Below, piece by piece: positions 62,301-64,000 of a DNA stretch of 64,000 bases. The position numbers and the translations under genes were made by a program. Position 1 is the first letter of the stretch, and the number at the start of each line of letters is the position of its first letter. The stretch is from assembly GCF_041381155.1 (NCBI RefSeq), contig NC_091135.1:67111067-67175066 (forward strand), in the 5' to 3' direction. This DNA is from Argopecten irradians. Lineage: Eukaryota > Mollusca > Bivalvia > Pectinida > Pectinidae. Below the pieces are notes generated by a model that was not told the origin of the DNA, ran no database searches, and saw only the letters and a program-made list of their open reading frames with translations.

Positions 62301-62686
62301 ATGCCTAGTTTAGGTGTATGCGTGAAAAAATGGATTCCTATCATACGGGTAGAAAAATTATTCATTTGTTGAAAAGACCAAGGTAACTTTAATTAAGTGA
62401 CGCTTCTCGGCAGTAATATTTTGTAATTCTATAAGTAGTCTGAATCGGAGATAATATGAATCGATACCAAACGGTTTCGGCTAATTCCAGATTTTCAAGT
62501 ACAAGTGCACTCTGGCCTTAAACCTGACATCTATCTGTCATAGTGTCTAACCTAGTTGTAGGGGAATATACTACATCTCTCTTCTTCCTATCATACAAGG
62601 GATTGGGTGCAGTTCACTTCATTAATCAAAACTATTCAATCTTACTTTCCTTTCTTCTTCCCTGACTTCTTCCCCTTTTTAGGCAT
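38312..62686 (-). CDS. EF-hand protein with a possible ubiquitin-like C-terminus (six exons, 346 aa)
   Basis: Exons on -: 62686-62646 (ATG at 62686), 61154-60971, 50489-50318, 40082-39959, 39691-39563 and 38702-38312 (TGA at 38314-38312). Phases agree at every junction and the total is 1041 nt. Residues 1-75 are basic and Lys-rich (MPKKGKKSGKKKGK, GGKKKKKGLRKKK). EF-hand-like loops follow at about 115-135 (CDQEDEGYINYDDF) and 155-170 (DRENSGDIDYYD), both with Asp at position 12. A short acidic helix and HCKKC come next, then a globular C-terminal domain of about 130 residues (HIPVCGLLQLIAELTGI...MTLKELGYEGASL...TTLYYDYKVEF) that has a ubiquitin-like look, and a basic end (PPPEKTAKIKK). The Lys-rich N-terminus plus EF-hands recalls ciliary proteins, but that is a guess; I do not recognise the family. 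Intron 2 holds a 10-kb satellite made from its own splice junction. Intron 3 holds the 20-bp satellite and transposon complex. The last acceptor is duplicated. Confidence 0.88.
38319..38324 (-). promoter_or_regulatory. AATAAA inside the last codons of the EF-hand gene
   Basis: On - the hexamer AATAAA lies in the codons for the final Lys-Ile-Lys, 4 bases before the stop. If it is the poly(A) signal, the 3' UTR would be only about 5-25 nt. I did not see another AATAAA on - before the 18-bp array. Use is uncertain. Confidence 0.3.
38669..38770 (-). repeat. 51-bp tandem duplication creating two 3' splice sites
   Basis: Two copies, 38669-38719 and 38720-38770, look identical. Each contains on - the acceptor GTTGTTTTGTTACACAG followed by the first 34 bases of the last exon. 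The proximal acceptor starts the exon at 38702, the distal one at 38753. Using the distal site adds exactly 51 nt with no stop, encoding 17 extra residues that begin YLLLELVFVTF and so repeat the normal exon start. Confidence 0.9.
38996..39546. mobile_element. fold-back element with 15-bp flanking direct repeats, in intron 5
   Basis: AAGATATATAGTTCT occurs at both ends (38996-39010 and 39532-39546), like a target duplication. Just inside the left end is a hairpin of about 145 bp (39011-39153): TCATATGTACATATGTAGGA, then TAGAACTATTCCACCCGAGG, then GTACAGAATTTTGGGTCAGA, mirrored after a short loop (GAGGCTTGCCGAGG). A second smaller hairpin lies at 39462-39490 (CTATGTAAGATAGATTTATC...). The - intron is spliced from 39562 to 38703, so it would be transcribed with the gene. 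Confidence 0.65.
40191..40329. repeat. 73-bp tandem duplication in intron 3
   Basis: TATACACACAATAACTGGAT, followed by ATAGAACAAATTATTTGTGA, recurs after 73 bp (40191 and 40264) with a few differences near the right end. It lies about 110 bp from the acceptor of the exon at 40082. Confidence 0.9.
40333..41722. repeat. 20-bp satellite array (about 69 units)
   Basis: The unit TAGTCCATCCCATAAGTTAA is 20 bp and keeps exact register: every 60-base stretch from 40441 to 41700 holds exactly three units. Subtypes (CCACCCTATAAGTCAA, CCATCCCATCAGTTAA, CTATCC) are arranged in a higher-order pattern; 40921-41160 and 41161-41400 are near-identical 240-bp (12-unit) blocks. It lies in intron 3 of the EF-hand gene. 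Two orphan units at 50217-50250 appear to be its detached end. Confidence 0.96.
41758..42091. mobile_element. TTAA-flanked MITE inserted in the LINE
   Basis: AGTGAACAGTCGGGC at the left and CCCAACTATTCACT at the right are inverted ends, directly flanked by TTAA (41754-41757 and 42092-42095). TTAA target duplications are the hallmark of piggyBac-type transposition. With one TTAA removed, the flanks read through as part of the reverse-transcriptase frame, so the insertion site is unambiguous. The 334 bp have no coding capacity. Confidence 0.8.
42245..42835. mobile_element. diverged long palindrome (fold-back element) inserted in the LINE
   Basis: Several block pairs are inverted around a centre near 42541: GGCCTTAATTTTT with AATTAATTTTGGGGCC (42278 and 42785), CTATGACGTCATCAA with TTGATGACGTCATAG (42408 and 42672), and TGGCCGCCACCTTGGAGCAA with TGCTCCACGAAGGCGGCCA (42499 and 42580). 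It interrupts the LINE between the YADD segment and the KTNSMLIG segment. Exact ends are uncertain. Confidence 0.6.
43276..43925. mobile_element. insertion of unknown type in the LINE 3' half
   Basis: Non-homologous sequence of about 650 bp separates two LINE coding segments. It contains a GAGTGT-rich simple region (43590-43670). No clear inverted ends or target duplication were found, so its nature is unknown. Confidence 0.4.
44508..45985. repeat. duplicated block, copy 1 (segments A1 and B1)
   Basis: The copy starts AAGCTAACCGATACTTACAT right after the LINE tail; copy 2 starts with the same words at 45986, 1478 bp on. Segment A (to about 45290) shares GCTGAGGTGACCAA, GGAATAGCAGTTGAGA, AGACCACGATCGAG and GACGTCTCCTTGCAGACGGT with copy 2. 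Segment B (from about 45483) shares AATGTTCGGGATCAAATCAT, TATTGTTCCGCT and GTGATAAAGACCTTCCAA with 49739-50202. Several TGACGTCA palindromes lie at 45410-45490. No convincing open frame was found. Confidence 0.8.
46794..48757. mobile_element. element of about 2 kb with CCCATGTCAAA ends and AGCAGT-rich subterminal repeats
   Basis: It begins TGTCCCATGTCAAA and ends TTTGACATGGGG, inverted with respect to each other. Both ends are packed with AGCAGT, GGCAGT and ACTGCCTAA words in both orientations (46810-47290 and 48495-48745). Near the left end a block of about 85-95 bp with AACTGCCTAAAATGTCCA and ATATGGCGCA is repeated two to three times. The AT-rich centre has no transposase. The structure is that of a non-autonomous DNA transposon with subterminal binding-site clusters. 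Confidence 0.65.
48758..49738. other. unassigned AT-rich sequence inside the intron-3 complex
   Basis: No homology to the rest of the window, no coding frame with a recognisable protein and no clear ends. The frames at 48999-49187 and 49173-49391 are treated as chance. Confidence 0.4.
50217..50250. repeat. orphan units of the 20-bp satellite
   Basis: TAGTCCATCCCATCAGTAAA and a partial TAGTCCACCCCATC match the satellite at 40333-41722, 8.5 kb away, in the same orientation. They directly follow segment B2. Confidence 0.85.
50905..60988. repeat. 10-kb satellite amplified from exon-2/intron-2 junction of the EF-hand gene
   Basis: The basic unit is 50 bp on +: GTGATGTAAATAAACCCTTA, CCAAAGCTTTGTCTGCAGTG, TGATGTCACT. 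Zero to several extra 11-bp modules (GTGATGTCACT, with GTGATGTCATT and GTGATTTCACT variants) are inserted per unit. There are roughly 180 units. On - each unit reads ACTGCAGACAAAGCTTTG|GTAAGG, identical to the last 18 bases of exon 2 (60988-60971) and its donor. The array therefore overlaps the exon end and every copy carries a full 5' splice site. Units near the exon are nearly uniform; those at 50905-51600 are the most diverged and irregular. Confidence 0.97.
60966..60974 (-). promoter_or_regulatory. authentic 5' splice site of exon 2
   Basis: TTTG|GTAAGG closes the exon at 60971. This is the copy attached to the complete exon (acceptor at 61155); all other identical copies lie downstream within the intron. 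Confidence 0.85.
61155..61631. other. intron 1 of the EF-hand gene, right of exon 2
   Basis: AT-rich non-coding sequence. The exon-2 acceptor reads TTTTATAAG|G, an AAG acceptor with a weak pyrimidine tract. Nothing else is recognised. Confidence 0.45.
61632..62124. mobile_element. possible hAT-like non-autonomous element in intron 1
   Basis: The right end, read inward, is GTAGGGCTGGATCAATATAT and the left end is GTAGAGGGGTGGATAATCCC. Both continue into GATATCGG-like sequence, giving imperfect inverted ends. TAGGGCTG-type ends are common in hAT elements. The interior has ACGATAC-rich words and no transposase. No clean 8-bp duplication was seen, so the call is tentative. Confidence 0.4.
62125..62645. 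other. intron 1 of the EF-hand gene, left of exon 1
   Basis: Non-coding AT-rich sequence up to the exon-1 donor (GGAAA|GTAAGA on -). Nothing recognised. Confidence 0.45.
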
Positions 62687-62763
62687 TTTGAAGAGGAGAC
62701 AGCACCGATAAATCGACAATCATTAACACTTAAATGCTCGAGTCGAACAGTCATCAACACTTT

Positions 62764-62774
62764 GCCGCCATATT
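62764..62774 (-). promoter_or_regulatory. YY1-like core promoter motif upstream of the EF-hand gene
   Basis: On - AATATGGCGGC lies about 78 bases before the ATG and matches the AANATGGCGGC element that in animals often marks the start of TATA-less, broadly expressed genes. No TATA box is visible nearby. Use is inferred from motif and position. Confidence 0.4.
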
Positions 62775-64000
62775 GTTTACGTAGTAGCTAAGGTTAATAC
62801 TGGGAGAGACTAATGTCGGGATCCGACACAACTTCGACAGGACGGGTGATGTCCGTAATGTAATGTGTATTTGGAAGACACAGATTAATATTATACAACA
62901 GTTCATACGATGTTTAGCAATCAAATAGGTTAAAATGTCTGTATGAAGCTCTTATAAATATAAATGTAGATACACTATGAAGATAATATAATTATATATA
63001 TATATTTATACCGTTCTTAGATAGGCCCAGCTCACACTGTTCAATCCGGTTTAAAATGATATAATTGAAAACAAACCTTTCCATATCTATCGTTTGGATA
63101 TTTCCCAGTCCTATTCTTCTGATGTAGTATTGTGTAACTGTGACGTCATAATATAATAGTTCTACTGACGTCATGCTGTGTATGTGATAAATGGCTATTT
63201 GTCCTTCTCTTCTTCTTATAGTCATATTTAATTTCGTCAATTTTAACGATTATGTCATAGCATTCTGTAGGAGATCAAGGGTACGAAACGCGTTAATATT
63301 TTTTCTCACATTAATATTGCTCCTATAGAACGAATATACGTACCCGGCCTACTATACCTTCCTATGTGTCGTAGTGGAGCACTAGCTGCCTTCGAAAATC
63401 ACTCGGGCATAGTTTTCTATACCTTTTTTGGAGGATTCCAATTATTTATGCGTATACATGCATTTACATATTATTTTTGTCCAAAACAAACATAACTACC
63501 ATAATTGATATCTACCGTACCGCTCACAAGACGTCAAATTCACAATTTGTATAAATTCCCTTCAGAAAGACCTTCATATGAATTACGGAAAAAAAAACAT
63601 AATGCCTCGATGAGAATTTGATATTTTATGTGGTTCAGTTTTATTGCCTATTAGGTAAGCGATATCAAACAAGTACGATAAAAATGCAAACAAACGTTTT
63701 ATAATGGTTTGCGTAATTATTACTTTGCTCCATTAGCAGTAATAGGCACAAATTGTAGCTCTAAAGACGACACCATTTTCTGTCAAAAAGTCTTTTGAGC
63801 TACAATATTGTAGCTATTGATCCTAAAGCAATCGCGCGGTTAGGCTAACACAAGTTACGTTTCTCGACGTTTTTGTAACAAAATTACACCGCCGACTATG
63901 TTTTAAGTGTATTTGGAAACACGGAACCATAGTCCAATACATCGTATAATGCATGTTGTATGTATTTGATGATATAATGCATACATAGATAATTAATCTT
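62775..64000. other. 5' flank of the EF-hand gene
   Basis: AT-rich sequence with a short TA run at about 62994-63005. An inverted repeat, TTGTAGCTCTAAAGAC with GTCTTTTGAGCTACAA (63753-63806), could form a hairpin. The - frame at 62992-63240 has no recognisable domain. No other gene is seen before the window ends. Confidence 0.45.

Noticed and set aside
62992..63240. 82-codon frame on - upstream of the EF-hand gene
   Set aside because: It has no recognisable domain, AT-biased codons and no splice partners; likely chance.
1..64000. tRNA, rRNA or snRNA genes
   Set aside because: I read both strands for tRNA A/B-box pairs and cloverleaf-like ends and recognised none; a covariance-model scan would be needed to be certain.

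Overview
The window looks like animal nuclear DNA: AT-rich, with genes split into short exons at GT/AG junctions. It is probably from a lophotrochozoan, most likely a bivalve mollusc. That guess rests on two dispersed-repeat styles I associate with bivalve genomes: a GGTCACCTGAG-bounded element at 21048-22876 and a GACGGACGGACGG...GGGCGGGGGATA element ending near 25231. The placement is inference. I see no bacterial genes, CRISPR array or rRNA, and recognised no tRNA.

Three protein-coding genes can be supported. (1) The 3' six exons of a CCNDBP1/GCIP (cyclin-D1-binding protein 1) orthologue run on + from 9738 to 12452; its 5' exons lie left of the window. (2) A zona-pellucida (ZP) domain type I membrane protein lies on - from 16889/16383 down to 14514, with ten ZP cysteines, an RTRR furin-type site, a transmembrane helix and a short basic tail. 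Its signal-peptide exon was not found; a TATA box and possible leader exon lie at about 20.3 kb. (3) A six-exon gene on -, from 62686 down to 38312, encodes a 346-residue protein: lysine-rich N-terminus, two EF-hand-like loops, a CxxC motif and a C-terminal domain that may be ubiquitin-like. I do not recognise its family name. Genes 1 and 2 converge; gene 3 is read toward gene 2.

About 44% of the window is tandem minisatellite: 34-bp units (1-5185), 59-bp (5363-9107), 38-bp (29660-35130), 28-bp (35852-37093), 18-bp (37099-38110), 20-bp (40333-41722) and a roughly 50-bp composite (50905-60988). Two lie directly upstream of the visible CCNDBP1 exons, two inside introns of gene 3, and two just beyond its stop codon. 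The most striking is the 10-kb array in intron 2 of gene 3. Every unit repeats the last 18 coding bases of exon 2 together with its 5' splice site, so the intron carries roughly 180 copies of the exon's own donor junction.

The rest of the accessory DNA is transposon-derived. A broken non-LTR retrotransposon (41723-44507) has a TTAA-flanked MITE, a fold-back element and a third insertion inside it. Beside it are a duplicated block of about 1.5 kb, an element of about 2 kb rich in AGCAGT/ACTGCC words, several fold-back or short inverted-repeat elements, and two larger elements with internal tandem repeats. This complex appears to have split the 20-bp satellite, since two orphan units sit at 50217-50250. 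A 51-bp tandem duplication over the last 3' splice site of gene 3 creates a second acceptor that would add 17 residues in frame.
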